Of a stretch of DNA of 64,000 nucleotides, positions 34,366-42,914 are shown in pieces. This DNA comes from Cellulomonas marina (GTDB lineage Bacteria; Actinomycetota; Actinomycetes; Actinomycetales; Cellulomonadaceae). The DNA lies in assembly GCF_900111925.1 (NCBI RefSeq), contig NZ_FOKA01000009.1, forward strand, positions 1-64,000, given 5' to 3'. The translations under genes were made by a program, and so were the position numbers. The notes below the pieces were generated by a model that saw nothing but the letters and a program-made list of their open reading frames with translations, did not search any database and was not told the origin of the DNA. Position 1 is the first letter of the stretch; each line of letters opens with the position of its first letter.

Positions 34366-34504
34366 TTAGGGGCTGCCGCGCATCCGACACCAGCCCCAGC
34401 AATGGGTGCGTCAGAGGCGTGCTGACGCTCCTGCTGGGCGCCGTTGGAGGGAACTACACAGTCGTCATTGCGTCCCTCGCCGAGGCCACCTGTTCTTCTA
34501 GAGT

Positions 34505-34693
34505 GCCAACGTCCGCGAACTGATACGCAAAGAGGTCGACGACCACATCGTTCTGCACGTGCCAGTCGTGCCGTCGGACTGGTCAACTTCCTGGCAGGCG
34601 TCGAAGTGGCATCCAGCGGCCAAAGCCGGCGTCGCTGAGAAGCTCGCCGCCGGCAAGGCTCCTATGTGCACATCCCTTAGGGGATCCGGGTAG
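34505..34693 (+). pseudogene. Possible coding remnant without a start
   Basis: In the gene-poor stretch 34,357-34,958, one frame reads without stops for 62 codons. It has protein-like content (NVRELIRKEVDDHIVLHVP, then SDWSTSWQASKWHPAAKAG), a stop just before and no start codon. It may be the inside of a broken gene. No family is recognised and chance cannot be excluded. The rest of this gap shows nothing clear. Confidence 0.25.
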
Positions 34694-34958
34694 CGCCGTC
34701 CATCCTTGTAGCTGACGGCAGCATCGCCGCCAGGACCAAGGCGCCTGCGAGCTCGTTGAGTCGCGTGAGGCCGCCGTCGCCGAGCCCGTGAATCATGCGC
34801 CACATGCTCGCAGGCGACCGAGTCCGACGAAGCCGCTAGGCCGAGGTCGCAGGAGGCAGCGGCCGCGTCTGGCCAATACTCATCCTTAGGCCCGCAGCAG
34901 GCGAGAGGCGCGGAAGTCTCAGGGCGCCGCCATCACCGGGGGACTACGGCCGAGACGA

Positions 34959-35390
34959 CTAGGTGGTGGTGGTGGTCGACTGAGCCGAGCGCACCGCCGA
35001 CTGGTCGTCGTCTCCTGGCCCGGGCCGGTTGATCACCAGATGGGCAAGTTGAGCTGGAGGCGGTCCTGCGCTTGGTCCGCCCTCGCGCAGCCAGGTCGCC
35101 AGCGCACCCGTCGCGCGGTCACCGGCGAGACGTTCGAACCAGACCGGCGTGGTGCCAGCCCGGCGGCGGCCCGGTGCCGGCCTGACCACCACGACGTCGC
35201 CGCGGTTGCACTCGTCGAGGCACTCCACCAACGTCAGCCGGGCAAGGTCTTCCCTGGTGAGACGGCGTAGCCGCTCCATCTGCCCGCCCGGCAGAGGATC
35301 GCTGTCACCAAGGGTCTCGCCGGCGCACAAGGAGCACGCGGTCAGCCCGGGGACACGGTTCACGCGCGTGGCGGTGGGATCGGCGGGCAC
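34959..35390 (-). CDS. Thioredoxin-like [2Fe-2S] ferredoxin-domain protein
   Basis: The 143-residue protein from a GTG start has cysteines in LTACSLCAGE (near 19-22) and LVECLDECNRGDVVVV (near 56-60). That spacing is expected for the thioredoxin-like ferredoxin fold that holds a 2Fe-2S cluster. GTTPVWFERL in the last third matches the usual end of this small actinobacterial family. It is transcribed divergently from the CopRS genes. Its redox partner is unknown. Iron-sulfur clusters are prime copper targets, so a sensing or sacrificial role is possible but unproven. Confidence 0.6.
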   Translation of the reverse strand: MPADPTATRVNRVPGLTACSLCAGETLGDSDPLPGGQMERLRRLTREDLARLTLVECLDECNRGDVVVVRPAPGRRRAGTTPVWFERLAGDRATGALATWLREGGPSAGPPPAQLAHLVINRPGPGDDDQSAVRSAQSTTTTT

Positions 35391-35561
35391 GGACCGACAG
35401 TACGTGTCACCGACACTGCCTGGCTCTAACGCGTGCGCGGTGCACTGGCGACGGGAACGGCCGGTGCTCCAGAGTGGTGGCGGTGGTCAACCTCGCATTG
35501 GATCAGTGTCGACAGAGGGAGTCGTCGTCTCTGGTATGCCGTGCATCTACGTTCGGGTCTG

Positions 35562-35578
35562 GTCAAGGTTCGATGAAG
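35562..35578 (+). promoter_or_regulatory. CopR-type direct repeat, site 2 (autoregulation)
   Basis: GTCAAG at 35562-35567 and ATGAAG at 35573-35578 have 11-base spacing and lie 51 bases before the response-regulator start. Its presence at the regulator's own promoter supports the idea that this regulator binds the repeat. Confidence 0.6.
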
Positions 35579-35629
35579 GGCTGGAGCCGGGCTCGGTGCA
35601 GCGGTAGCTCGGGAGTGGCGACGGACAAG

Positions 35630-36358
35630 ATGATCCCTGTGACCGTATCGACCTCCTCCCCCGCCCGCCGCGCTGTCGTCGTCGACGACGAGGAGGCGCT
35701 GGCGCGTCTCGTCGCTGGGTATCTCGAGCGCGAGGGGTACGCGACGACCGTGTGCCACGACGGCGCCAGGGCTGTCGATCTGCTCCGCGAGGTGGACCCT
35801 GACCTGGTCGTGCTCGATCTGGGTCTGCCAGGACTGGATGGGGTGGAGGTGTGCCGGCAGCTGCGCGCGTTCTCGGACTGCTACGTCGTGATGCTCACCG
35901 CCCGCACGGAAGAGGTCGACACCTTGGTCGGCTTGTCCGTCGGCGCGGATGACTACATGACCAAGCCGTTCAGTCCGCGCGAGCTCATGGCTCGGGTTGC
36001 TGCCCTGATGCGACGTCCGCGCCGCGCAGCGAGCGCCGTCCCACCGGCCAGCGAGGTCCTGGAGATCGGGGATCTGCGCATCGACGTTGAGGCCCGGGAG
36101 GTGCACCGCGCCGGGCGGGTGGTACCGCTGACTCGCACTGAGTTCGACGTGTTGGCGGCCATGGCGGCCAAGCCGGGGCGGGTCTTCGACCGTCGCGCCC
36201 TCATCGACACCGTATGGGGCGCCGGGTGGGTCGGAGATGAGCACCTCGTCGACGTCCACGTGCTGCACGTGCGCCAGAAGCTGGGCGACACGGCTAATGC
36301 CCAGCGTTACGTCCGCACGGTGCGCGGCGTCGGGTACCGCATCGGAACCGGCACATGA
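35630..36358 (+). CDS. OmpR-family response regulator (CopR-like)
   Basis: The 242-residue protein has a receiver domain (acidic pair DD near 19-20, phosphate acceptor Asp63 in VLDLGLPGLDG, and TKPFSPRELMARV near 113). A winged-helix domain ends RYVRTVRGVGYRIG. It overlaps the sensor kinase start by four bases (ATGA). Flanking copper ATPase and CopZ genes, its own promoter repeat and five more repeats before nearby genes point to copper control. The ATG at 35630 was chosen because it gives a normal-length receiver domain; a GTG four codons later is possible. Confidence 0.85.
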   Translation: MIPVTVSTSSPARRAVVVDDEEALARLVAGYLEREGYATTVCHDGARAVDLLREVDPDLVVLDLGLPGLDGVEVCRQLRAFSDCYVVMLTARTEEVDTLVGLSVGADDYMTKPFSPRELMARVAALMRRPRRAASAVPPASEVLEIGDLRIDVEAREVHRAGRVVPLTRTEFDVLAAMAAKPGRVFDRRALIDTVWGAGWVGDEHLVDVHVLHVRQKLGDTANAQRYVRTVRGVGYRIGTGT

Positions 36359-37482
36359 CGACTGCCGCAACACGCCGCCCGCCGTTGGCCAGGCACGGAC
36401 TTGCCGCTCGCCTTCTCGCAGCCCTGGTGACCGTGCTGGCCACGGCAGCGATCACCGCGGGGTTGGTGGCGTCCGCCCTGGGGCCAGGACTGTTCCACGA
36501 CCACATGCTCCGCGCCGGCCTGCAGGACCATGACGCTGCTGTTCTCCACGCCGAGCAGGCGTTCCGTGACGCCAGCACCGTTTCCTTTGCCCTGGCTCTT
36601 GGCGCCGCAGCCCTCGCCGCCGCCGCCGTCAGCGTGGTGCTGACCCGCCGTATCGGCCGGTCTCTGGCGGCGGTGTCCACGGCCGCAGCACGTGTGGGGG
36701 CCGGTGCGTACGAGTCCCGCGTCCCGGACCCGGGTCTGGGAGCGGAGTTCGACAACCTCGCCCGCTCCTTCAACGCCATGGCTGACCGGCTGCACGAGGC
36801 CGACCGTCTTCGAGCGCGGCTGCTGGCCGACGTGGCGCACGAGGTGCGGACCCCGGTGGCGACGATCGTGGGCTACTTGGAGGCCGTCGAGGATGGCCTG
36901 CAGCCGCTGGACCAGACCACCATCGCCGTTCTTCGCGAGCAGGCGGCGCGCCTAACCCGGCTGGCGCAGGACCTGTCCGCCGTCACCCGTGCAGAAGCTG
37001 GGGACCTGACTCTGGATCTGGAGCCCGTACCTGCTGACGCCCTGCTTCGCGCCGTCGCTGCTGCGGCCGGTGAACGCGCCGCGGTCGCGGGCGTCGACCT
37101 CGAGGTCAAGATCGCGGACGGGCTGCGGCCGCTTGCGGTGGACCGCACGCGGATCGCCCAGGTGCTGGACAACCTCGTTGCGAACGCGATCCGACACACC
37201 GGCGCCGGCGGCACGATCGTGCTGTCTGCCGACCGCGGTCCGGGTGAGCGGGTGGTGCTGGCAGTAGCGGACACCGGCGAGGGCATCGCGTCCGAGCACC
37301 TGCCGCACATCTTCGAACGGTTCTACCGTGCGGACACCGCACGCGATCGTGGCCGAGGTGGGTCGGGGATCGGCCTGGCGATCAGCAAGGCCCTGACGGA
37401 AGCGCATGGCGGCACCATCACCGCGGCCAGCGCCGGCCCCGGCAGGGGGGCGACCTTCACCCTGGCCCTGCCGGGCGCCTGA
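36355..37482 (+). CDS. Sensor histidine kinase (CopS-like)
   Basis: The 375-residue protein has helices at about 20-43 and 78-98 enclosing a short outside loop. The loop contains GLFHDHM, QDHDAAVLH and similar, so it is rich in His and fit for binding a metal ion. HAMP (about 98-150), the phosphoacceptor His162 in AHEVRTP, and the ATPase boxes NLVANAIRHT, DTGEGI and GGSGIGLAI follow. It is shorter than many kinases but complete. It should phosphorylate the coupled response regulator when copper rises outside. The stop lies 207 bases from the convergent copper ATPase. Confidence 0.88.
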   Translation: MTTAATRRPPLARHGLAARLLAALVTVLATAAITAGLVASALGPGLFHDHMLRAGLQDHDAAVLHAEQAFRDASTVSFALALGAAALAAAAVSVVLTRRIGRSLAAVSTAAARVGAGAYESRVPDPGLGAEFDNLARSFNAMADRLHEADRLRARLLADVAHEVRTPVATIVGYLEAVEDGLQPLDQTTIAVLREQAARLTRLAQDLSAVTRAEAGDLTLDLEPVPADALLRAVAAAAGERAAVAGVDLEVKIADGLRPLAVDRTRIAQVLDNLVANAIRHTGAGGTIVLSADRGPGERVVLAVADTGEGIASEHLPHIFERFYRADTARDRGRGGSGIGLAISKALTEAHGGTITAASAGPGRGATFTLALPGA

Positions 37483-37595
37483 ATCCGCGCAAACGGCTCG
37501 GCGCACCGCGAGGTAGGTCACCGCTGATGCGACTCGGCGGGCCGGTGTGCCGGTGTACGCCGGGCGTCAGCGACACCGTCGCGAGCATCATCGCC

Positions 37596-37623
37596 CTCGC
37601 CACTCGCCACTCGCCACTCGCCA
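37596..37623. repeat. Four tandem copies of a 7-base unit
   Basis: The heptamer CTCGCCA is repeated four times without spacers in the 207-base gap between the convergent sensor kinase and copper ATPase genes. It is too short and regular for a CRISPR and has no known function; slippage could vary the copy number. Confidence 0.7.
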
Positions 37624-37689
37624 GGGCCGCGCCACGTCCCACACCGACGGGCGGCAGGGCAGTGCGACGTCGGCGCTGGCCGCGCCCTC

Positions 37690-40188
37690 TCAGGCCGGCG
37701 GCCCTGCGTGGTGGTCCTGCTGCCGTGGCAGTCGCAGCCGCTTGAGCAGCAGCGCGTTGACGGTGACGATGACGGTCGAGCCGGACATCGACAGGGCGGC
37801 GATCTCCGGCCGCAGCATGAGACCCCAGGCAGAGAAGAACACGCCAGCAGCGATCGGCAGGGCGATCGCGTTGTACCCGATGGCCCAGGCCAGGTTCTGG
37901 TGCTCTTTACGCATGGTCGCTCGACCGATGCGCATGGCGATCGGGACATCGAGCGGGTCCGACCGCATCAGCACGACGTCCGCGGTCTCGATGGCGACGT
38001 CGGTTCCGGCGCCGATCGCGATACCGACATCCGCCTGCGCGAGAGCCGGGGCGTCATTGACGCCGTCACCCACCATCGCGACCTTCCTGCCCATCTGCTG
38101 CAGCCGGCCCACGTGCGTCGCCTTGTCTTGCGGCAGGACCTCCGCGATGACCCCATCGATCCCGAGTTGGCCCGCGATGCGGCGGGCTGTGGCCTCGTTG
38201 TCGCCCGTCAGCATGACGACCCGGACACCGGCCTCGTGCAGTGATGTCACGGCCGCGCCGGCGCTCTCCCGGACGGCATCCGCCAGGGCGATGACGCCGA
38301 CGGCGCGACCGTCGACGGCGACCAGGACCACGGTGCGGCCAGAGGCCGACAGCGCCGCCCGTCGCTCGTCCAGCTCCCCCAGGCGGATCTGCTCGCTGTC
38401 CATCAGCCGGCGGTTGCCGACCAGCACGCGATGGTGCCCCACCGAGGCAGAAGCGCCGTGCCCGGGCTTGTTGACGAAGTCGGTCGCAGCGAGCGTGGGC
38501 AGCCCCTGCTGCCGGGCGTAGCGGTCGACGGCCCGTGCCAGCGGGTGCTCCGACTCGCGCTCGACAGCCGCAGCCAGAGCCAGCATCTCCTGTTCCTCCA
38601 GGCCGGCCGCGACCACGTCGGTGACCTCCGGCTCCCCCTTGGTCAAGGTTCCCGTCTTGTCCAAGACCACCGTGTCGATGCGCGCGGTGGCCTCGAGCGC
38701 CGTGGCGTTCTTGAACAGGACACCTCGACGAGCACCCAGGCCCGTGCCCACCATGATGGCCGTCGGCGTTGCCAGACCGAGGGCGTCGGGGCAGGTGACG
38801 ACCACCACGGTGATGGCGAACAGCATGGCTTGTGCCAGCCCTGCCCCGGCCAGCGTCCAGGCCGCGAATGTCACGGCGCCGCCGGCGAGGGCGACGAAGA
38901 CGAGCCAGGACGCAGCGCGGTCCGCCAGGCGCTGGCCGGGCGCCTTGGAGTTCTGGGCCTGCTGCACGAGCTGCACGATCTGGGCCAGCGCTGTGTCGGC
39001 GCCGACCCGAGTGGCCCGGGCGCGCAGGGCGCCGGTGGTGTTGATGGACGCGCCGATGAGGTTCGCGCCGGGCCCCTTGGCCACGGGTAGCGACTCGCCC
39101 GTGACCATCGACTCGTCGACCTCTGACTCGCCTTGCTCGACGACCGCGTCGGTGGGCACCTTCGCACCGGGACGGATGAGGAGCAGGTCGCCCACCTGGA
39201 CCTGGGAGGTGGGGACCTCGACCGTGTGCCCGTCACGGATCACCAGGGCCTGGGATGGCGCCAGTTCGAGCAGTGTGCGCACCGCGTCGTTGGCGCCACC
39301 GCGCGCCCGCATCTCCAGCCAGTGGCCCAGGAGCACGAAGGTGGTCAGCACGCTGGCGGCCTCGTAGAAGACCTCGCCGCCGCCGGTTAGGGTCACGACC
39401 ACGCTGTAGAGCCAGCCGGCGCCGACGGCCACCGCGACGAGCACCATCATGTCCAGCGTGCGTGCGCGGAGAGCTCGAGCGGCACCGTCGAAGAAGATCC
39501 ACGCCGAGTAGAAGACGACCGGGATCGACAGCAGCAGCGAGAACACGTCGTCGCGCAGCCCGAACGGGGCCGCAGCGTCGAAGCCGAGCACCTCGCGGCC
39601 GATGGGTGACCACAGCAGGATCGCGATGGACAGCAGCGCCGCCACGACGAGGCGGTTGCGCATGTCGCGGGCCATGTCCGCCATGGACCCGCCCCCGTGG
39701 TGACCGCCGTGTCCCATCGCGTCGTGAGCAGTGGGCGCCGCGTCATGCTCGGCGGCGTGGTGGGGCGTCTGGGTCGGCATTGCTGTGGGAACGGCGCTTG
39801 CCATGACGGTCTCCTGCGACGGGCCGTGACGTTGCGAGGGTGCTGCGTGAAGTGGGTTGCTCACCGCCGCGTGTGCAGGATCGCCGTGCCGATCCACGCC
39901 GGCGGGCGCGACGTGTGCGATCGCGGTCCTCGGTTCGGCGAGGGGGTGGCACAGGTGCTCGGGCACGGACTGTCCGGAGCAGTGGAAGCCGCACTCGCTC
40001 ACCCAGTCGCGTAGCTGGGCCAGGGTCGTCTGGTCTGGGTCGTACGTGACGGTTGCGGTCTGCGACGCGGCGCTGGGCTCGACGGAGACGACCCCGGGAC
40101 GTCGGAGCAGCGTCCGCTCCACGATGCGCTCGGAGGTGGCCCAGTGCAGTCCTGCCACATTGAGCACTGCTGGGCTGAGTTGCTTCAC
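37690..40188 (-). CDS. P1B-type heavy-metal ATPase with a CPD motif (copper efflux candidate)
   Basis: From the GTG at 40188 (GGAG nine bases upstream) the protein is 832 residues. Residues ~5-70 are an HMA-like fold that has lost its CxxC (GLHWATSE stands in that place). A His/Met-rich stretch follows at 140-172 (HHAAEH, GHGGHHGGGSM). The ATPase core has TGES at 363-366, the ion-channel motif CPD at 466-468, DKTGT at 510-514 and GDGVND later. Copper ATPases usually have CPC or CPH; CPD is uncommon. Copper is suggested by CopZ, CopRS and CsoR-like operators around it, but the metal specificity is uncertain. Confidence 0.9.
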   Translation of the reverse strand: MKQLSPAVLNVAGLHWATSERIVERTLLRRPGVVSVEPSAASQTATVTYDPDQTTLAQLRDWVSECGFHCSGQSVPEHLCHPLAEPRTAIAHVAPAGVDRHGDPAHAAVSNPLHAAPSQRHGPSQETVMASAVPTAMPTQTPHHAAEHDAAPTAHDAMGHGGHHGGGSMADMARDMRNRLVVAALLSIAILLWSPIGREVLGFDAAAPFGLRDDVFSLLLSIPVVFYSAWIFFDGAARALRARTLDMMVLVAVAVGAGWLYSVVVTLTGGGEVFYEAASVLTTFVLLGHWLEMRARGGANDAVRTLLELAPSQALVIRDGHTVEVPTSQVQVGDLLLIRPGAKVPTDAVVEQGESEVDESMVTGESLPVAKGPGANLIGASINTTGALRARATRVGADTALAQIVQLVQQAQNSKAPGQRLADRAASWLVFVALAGGAVTFAAWTLAGAGLAQAMLFAITVVVVTCPDALGLATPTAIMVGTGLGARRGVLFKNATALEATARIDTVVLDKTGTLTKGEPEVTDVVAAGLEEQEMLALAAAVERESEHPLARAVDRYARQQGLPTLAATDFVNKPGHGASASVGHHRVLVGNRRLMDSEQIRLGELDERRAALSASGRTVVLVAVDGRAVGVIALADAVRESAGAAVTSLHEAGVRVVMLTGDNEATARRIAGQLGIDGVIAEVLPQDKATHVGRLQQMGRKVAMVGDGVNDAPALAQADVGIAIGAGTDVAIETADVVLMRSDPLDVPIAMRIGRATMRKEHQNLAWAIGYNAIALPIAAGVFFSAWGLMLRPEIAALSMSGSTVIVTVNALLLKRLRLPRQQDHHAGPPA

Positions 40189-40231
40189 GATCCGCTCCCT
40201 CGTAGAAGACGCCGCCACGTCGCCGTCCCTC

Positions 40232-40250
40232 GATACCCCTAGGGGGTATC
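40232..40250. promoter_or_regulatory. CsoR-like operator before the ATPase gene
   Basis: GATACCCCTAGGGGGTATC is a near-perfect palindrome 44 bases upstream of the ATPase start at 40188. It matches the GC-tract operators of CsoR, the Cu(I)-sensing repressor. No csoR gene is in the window, so the repressor must be encoded elsewhere. Confidence 0.8.
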
Positions 40251-40293
40251 AAGCCGCACAACTCCAGCGTGGTCGCGAGGCTTCCCCGGCGCC

Positions 40294-40310
40294 ATGAAGG
40301 TTCGATGAAG
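40294..40310 (+). promoter_or_regulatory. CopR-type direct repeat, site 3
   Basis: ATGAAG at 40294-40299 and ATGAAG at 40305-40310 form the only copy with two perfect units. The site lies between two CsoR-like operators, 161 bases before copZ and about 105 bases before the divergent ATPase. Both genes may therefore answer to an outside sensor (CopRS) and an inside sensor (CsoR). Confidence 0.65.
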
Positions 40311-40398
40311 GCGTCGGCCGGGGACTCGGTGCTCGCGCTGGTCATTGCGCTGCGCAGGACGGACGCGGCAACAAGCCGCGCGGCTACGGGTCGCGCCA

Positions 40399-40415
40399 AT
40401 ACCCCCTGGGGGTAT
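40399..40415. promoter_or_regulatory. CsoR-like operator before copZ
   Basis: ATACCCCCTGGGGGTAT is a perfect 17-base palindrome 56 bases before the copZ start, a second CsoR-type site. Together with 40232-40250 it brackets the divergent promoter region. Confidence 0.82.
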
Positions 40416-40471
40416 AGGGATGACGACGAAGAAGGACGCATCGGCGTCCCCTTGATGCCAGAGGAGCAGCG

Positions 40472-40696
40472 ATGAGCACCGCGACGTATGCCGTCACCGG
40501 GATGACCTGCGGCCACTGCGTAGCTTCTGTGACCGAGGAAGTGGGCAAGATCGGTGGTGTCAGCGCAGTGGACGTGGATCTGATCAAGGGCGGGATCTCT
40601 CAGGTCACCGTCGTCAGCGAGGCACCCGTACCGGAGTCAGTGGTGAGGACCGCTGTGGGTGAGGCCGGCTACGAGGTGGTGGACGCCACGGCGTGA
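40472..40696 (+). CDS. copZ: CopZ-like copper chaperone
   Basis: The 74-residue protein is a single HMA domain with MTCGHC (Cys13 and Cys16) in the expected loop, then SVTEEVGKIGGVSAVDVD. It carries Cu(I) in the cytosol and hands it to the divergent P1B ATPase, whose own N-terminal HMA domain lacks cysteines, so CopZ may be the main donor. GGAGCAG precedes the ATG. CsoR-like and CopR-type sites lie upstream. The 290 bases after it contain no recognisable gene. Confidence 0.93.
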   Translation: MSTATYAVTGMTCGHCVASVTEEVGKIGGVSAVDVDLIKGGISQVTVVSEAPVPESVVRTAVGEAGYEVVDATA

Positions 40697-40986
40697 TCAG
40701 TGCGAGCGGGTCGGCGCGTGGCAGGGCTTGCCGTGCCGGTGGTGTTCGGTCTGGTACCGCTGGCACGGATGTTCCTGTCGAAGGGGCGATGAGGACGCCC
40801 TGATGCGGGCGCCGAACGCCTCGGCGGCAGGGATATTCAAGCGGTACAGGAGTGCTGTCGATAGGCATAGGGCGTCGAGCCCGCTCGAGGGTGGTACCAG
40901 GAGCAAGTTGTCCTCGGACCGCGCGTCCCGCGTCTCGCGGTCGTGGCGGCTGGTTCGCCGCGCGGATCTGGGGAGGACGAAGAGCG

Positions 40987-41598
40987 ATGGACAGCATCTC
41001 GCGCATCGGGCAGCGGATGGCGGAGATCCAGGCCCTGATCGGCGGTCCGCTCGGCTATGCCTCGGCCTCCGTCGGTGGGGTGGCCTCGTCGTCGCCGTCC
41101 GGCTCCGCCGGCAGCGCGGGTGCGGTCGCCACGGGGACAGGTTTCGCTGACGCCCTGGACCAGGCCGTCCGATCGTCGTCGTCCACCTCGTCCTTACGGA
41201 ACGCCCAAGGGGTCCCGGCGGATCTGGCGAAGTTCGGGAACGGCAACGTCCCGACCAGCGCGCTGCAGGAGGTCGGGGACACCGGGCACCGGTTGTGGGC
41301 GCCGGCAGGTGAGGCCCTCGAGAAGCTCCTGGCGGCTGCCGCTCGAGATGGTGTCAGCATCGGCATCACCGATTCCTACCGCTCCTACGCAGCGCAGGTC
41401 GACCTGGTCAAGCGCAAGGGCTTGTACTCCCAGGGCGGCTTGGCGGCCGCACCGGGAACGAGCCCGCACGGTTGGGCTGTGGCGGTCGACCTGGACCTCG
41501 ACGCACGTGCGCAGACCTGGATGCGTGCGAACGCCGACCGCTTCGGCTTTGTGGAGGACACCCCCCGCGAGCCGTGGCACTGGGTCTTCAAGGCCTGA
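40987..41598 (+). CDS. M15-family D-Ala-D-Ala carboxypeptidase-like protein
   Basis: The 203-residue protein has the VanY/M15 zinc motifs: SPHGWAVAVDLDLDA (SxHxxGxAxD) and EPWHWVF near the end. ITDSYRSYAAQVDL lies ahead of them. No signal peptide is visible. Instead the N-terminus is MDSISRIGQRMAEIQALIG, a short amphipathic helix of the kind that begins peptidoglycan hydrolases in actinobacterial flagellar clusters. With two FliL-like genes in the window this hints at a flagellar ancestry. How it would reach the cell wall is unclear. It stands alone with no operon partner. Confidence 0.78.
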   Translation: MDSISRIGQRMAEIQALIGGPLGYASASVGGVASSSPSGSAGSAGAVATGTGFADALDQAVRSSSSTSSLRNAQGVPADLAKFGNGNVPTSALQEVGDTGHRLWAPAGEALEKLLAAAARDGVSIGITDSYRSYAAQVDLVKRKGLYSQGGLAAAPGTSPHGWAVAVDLDLDARAQTWMRANADRFGFVEDTPREPWHWVFKA

Positions 41599-41811
41599 CC
41601 GCAGGCCCTGGCTCCTATCGCTATCGCGACCGGCGCCCGGCCAGCCGACCGCGCACAGTTGCGTCGGACATCGACTGACGCGCCGCCCCCGGTCCCGGTC
41701 GAGCTGCTGGCAGCGCGGATGTGTCCTAGGAGCGCTCCTGGCGACGCGCGCGAGGCGGATGCGGCTCCCGTCCTCTGCTGAGCGCTTCGAGGCGCCCACC
41801 ACGCCAGGACG

Positions 41812-41828
41812 ATGAAGGTTGGATCAAG
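41812..41828 (+). promoter_or_regulatory. CopR-type direct repeat, site 4
   Basis: ATGAAG at 41812-41817 and ATCAAG at 41823-41828 have 11-base spacing and lie 99 bases before the methyltransferase-like gene that heads an operon with lnt and the second M23 peptidase. The surrounding gap 41,599-41,927 holds no gene. Confidence 0.55.
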
Positions 41829-41927
41829 AAGGGTGCGTCAACTCCTCGATCCGCTCGCGGCCGCCGATGCTGAGGTACCGCACCGGCACGACGGCTTTCG
41901 CGGTGCCCGTTGAGAGCAGGTGGACTC

Positions 41928-42914
41928 GTGAGCGCCAAGCCCCGGCCCGGGCATGACGGCCCTGCTCGGCTGCGCGCACGCCGCCTTGAAGTGCCCCGCG
42001 GACCTCAGCAGGTGAAGGCGTGGTTGGAGTCCGATCCCGACCTGGAGGAGCTGCAGGAACGCTTTCCCGCGGAGTGGGCGAGCGTCCGCGCCAAGCTGCG
42101 GGAGTTGGTGTCTCGGGAGGACGACGAGGCCATCGCCGCCTACGTCCAGAGCGTCGCCCGGGCCGCTGCAGGCACCCGTGGCCCGGGACGAAGCGACGCT
42201 TCTGCGGAGGTCTCGGCGGAGGTGCGGCGACGGATGCTGGCAGCCGCCCTGCGGCAGATGTCCCTGTCGAGGGCCACGGGGGTGAGCCAGGGCACGGTCC
42301 GGTTCAACCTCGTGAACGGGTGGGTGGCCCAGCGGTTGCTGTTCCGGCGTGGACTGGAACGCAAGCCGGTGTCGTTGCCGTGGTTCCGGCTCGTGTGGCC
42401 GCTGCTGCCTCAGCGGCGGTACCTGATGCCGCTGGTGACCCCTCAGGGGATCTACTGCTTCTACAGCAGCGCACTGATCCGTCGCCTGGTCCGGTTGATC
42501 GATGGGCGCACATGTGTCGAGATCGCCGCGGGCGACGGGACCTTGTCCCGGTTCTTGCGGGCTGCTGGAGTGCCGGTGCACGCCACGGACGACCACAGCT
42601 GGTCACGCACCATCGACTTCCCCGAGGACGTCGAACGCCTCGATGCGCAGGCGGCCCTCGCCCGCTACCGCCCCGCCGTGGTCCTGTGCTCCTGGCCGCC
42701 GGCGGACAACGGCTTCGAACGCTACGTGTTCGGGACCGAGAGCGTGCAGACGTACATCGTCATCGGGACCCGTCATCGGTTCGGGTCCGGAGACTTCGCG
42801 GGCTACCTGGCGCAGCATGCGTTCGAGATGCGTGAGGAACCGACGCTGAGCCGTCTGGTGCTTCCGCCCGAGCTCGACCCGGCCGTCTACGTCTTCGAGC
42901 GCCGGCCAGGATGA
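41928..42914 (+). CDS. Methyltransferase-like protein of unknown function
   Basis: From the GTG at 41928 (AGCAGGTGG upstream) the protein is 328 residues. Residues 1-150 are helical and basic, with no known fold. The C-terminal half has a Rossmann-like methyltransferase start (CVEIAAGDGTLSRFL, near 200-215) followed by GVPVHATDDHSWSRTIDFP and VVLCSWPPADNGFERYVF. The VEIAAGDG loop fits binding of S-adenosylmethionine. The substrate is unknown. Its stop overlaps lnt by four bases, so a role in envelope or lipid modification is suggested by context only. Confidence 0.65.
   Translation: MSAKPRPGHDGPARLRARRLEVPRGPQQVKAWLESDPDLEELQERFPAEWASVRAKLRELVSREDDEAIAAYVQSVARAAAGTRGPGRSDASAEVSAEVRRRMLAAALRQMSLSRATGVSQGTVRFNLVNGWVAQRLLFRRGLERKPVSLPWFRLVWPLLPQRRYLMPLVTPQGIYCFYSSALIRRLVRLIDGRTCVEIAAGDGTLSRFLRAAGVPVHATDDHSWSRTIDFPEDVERLDAQAALARYRPAVVLCSWPPADNGFERYVFGTESVQTYIVIGTRHRFGSGDFAGYLAQHAFEMREEPTLSRLVLPPELDPAVYVFERRPG

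Noticed and set aside
37596..37623. Tandem heptamers considered as a CRISPR or iteron array
   Set aside because: Units are contiguous, only 7 bases, four copies, no spacers and no rep or cas gene nearby.
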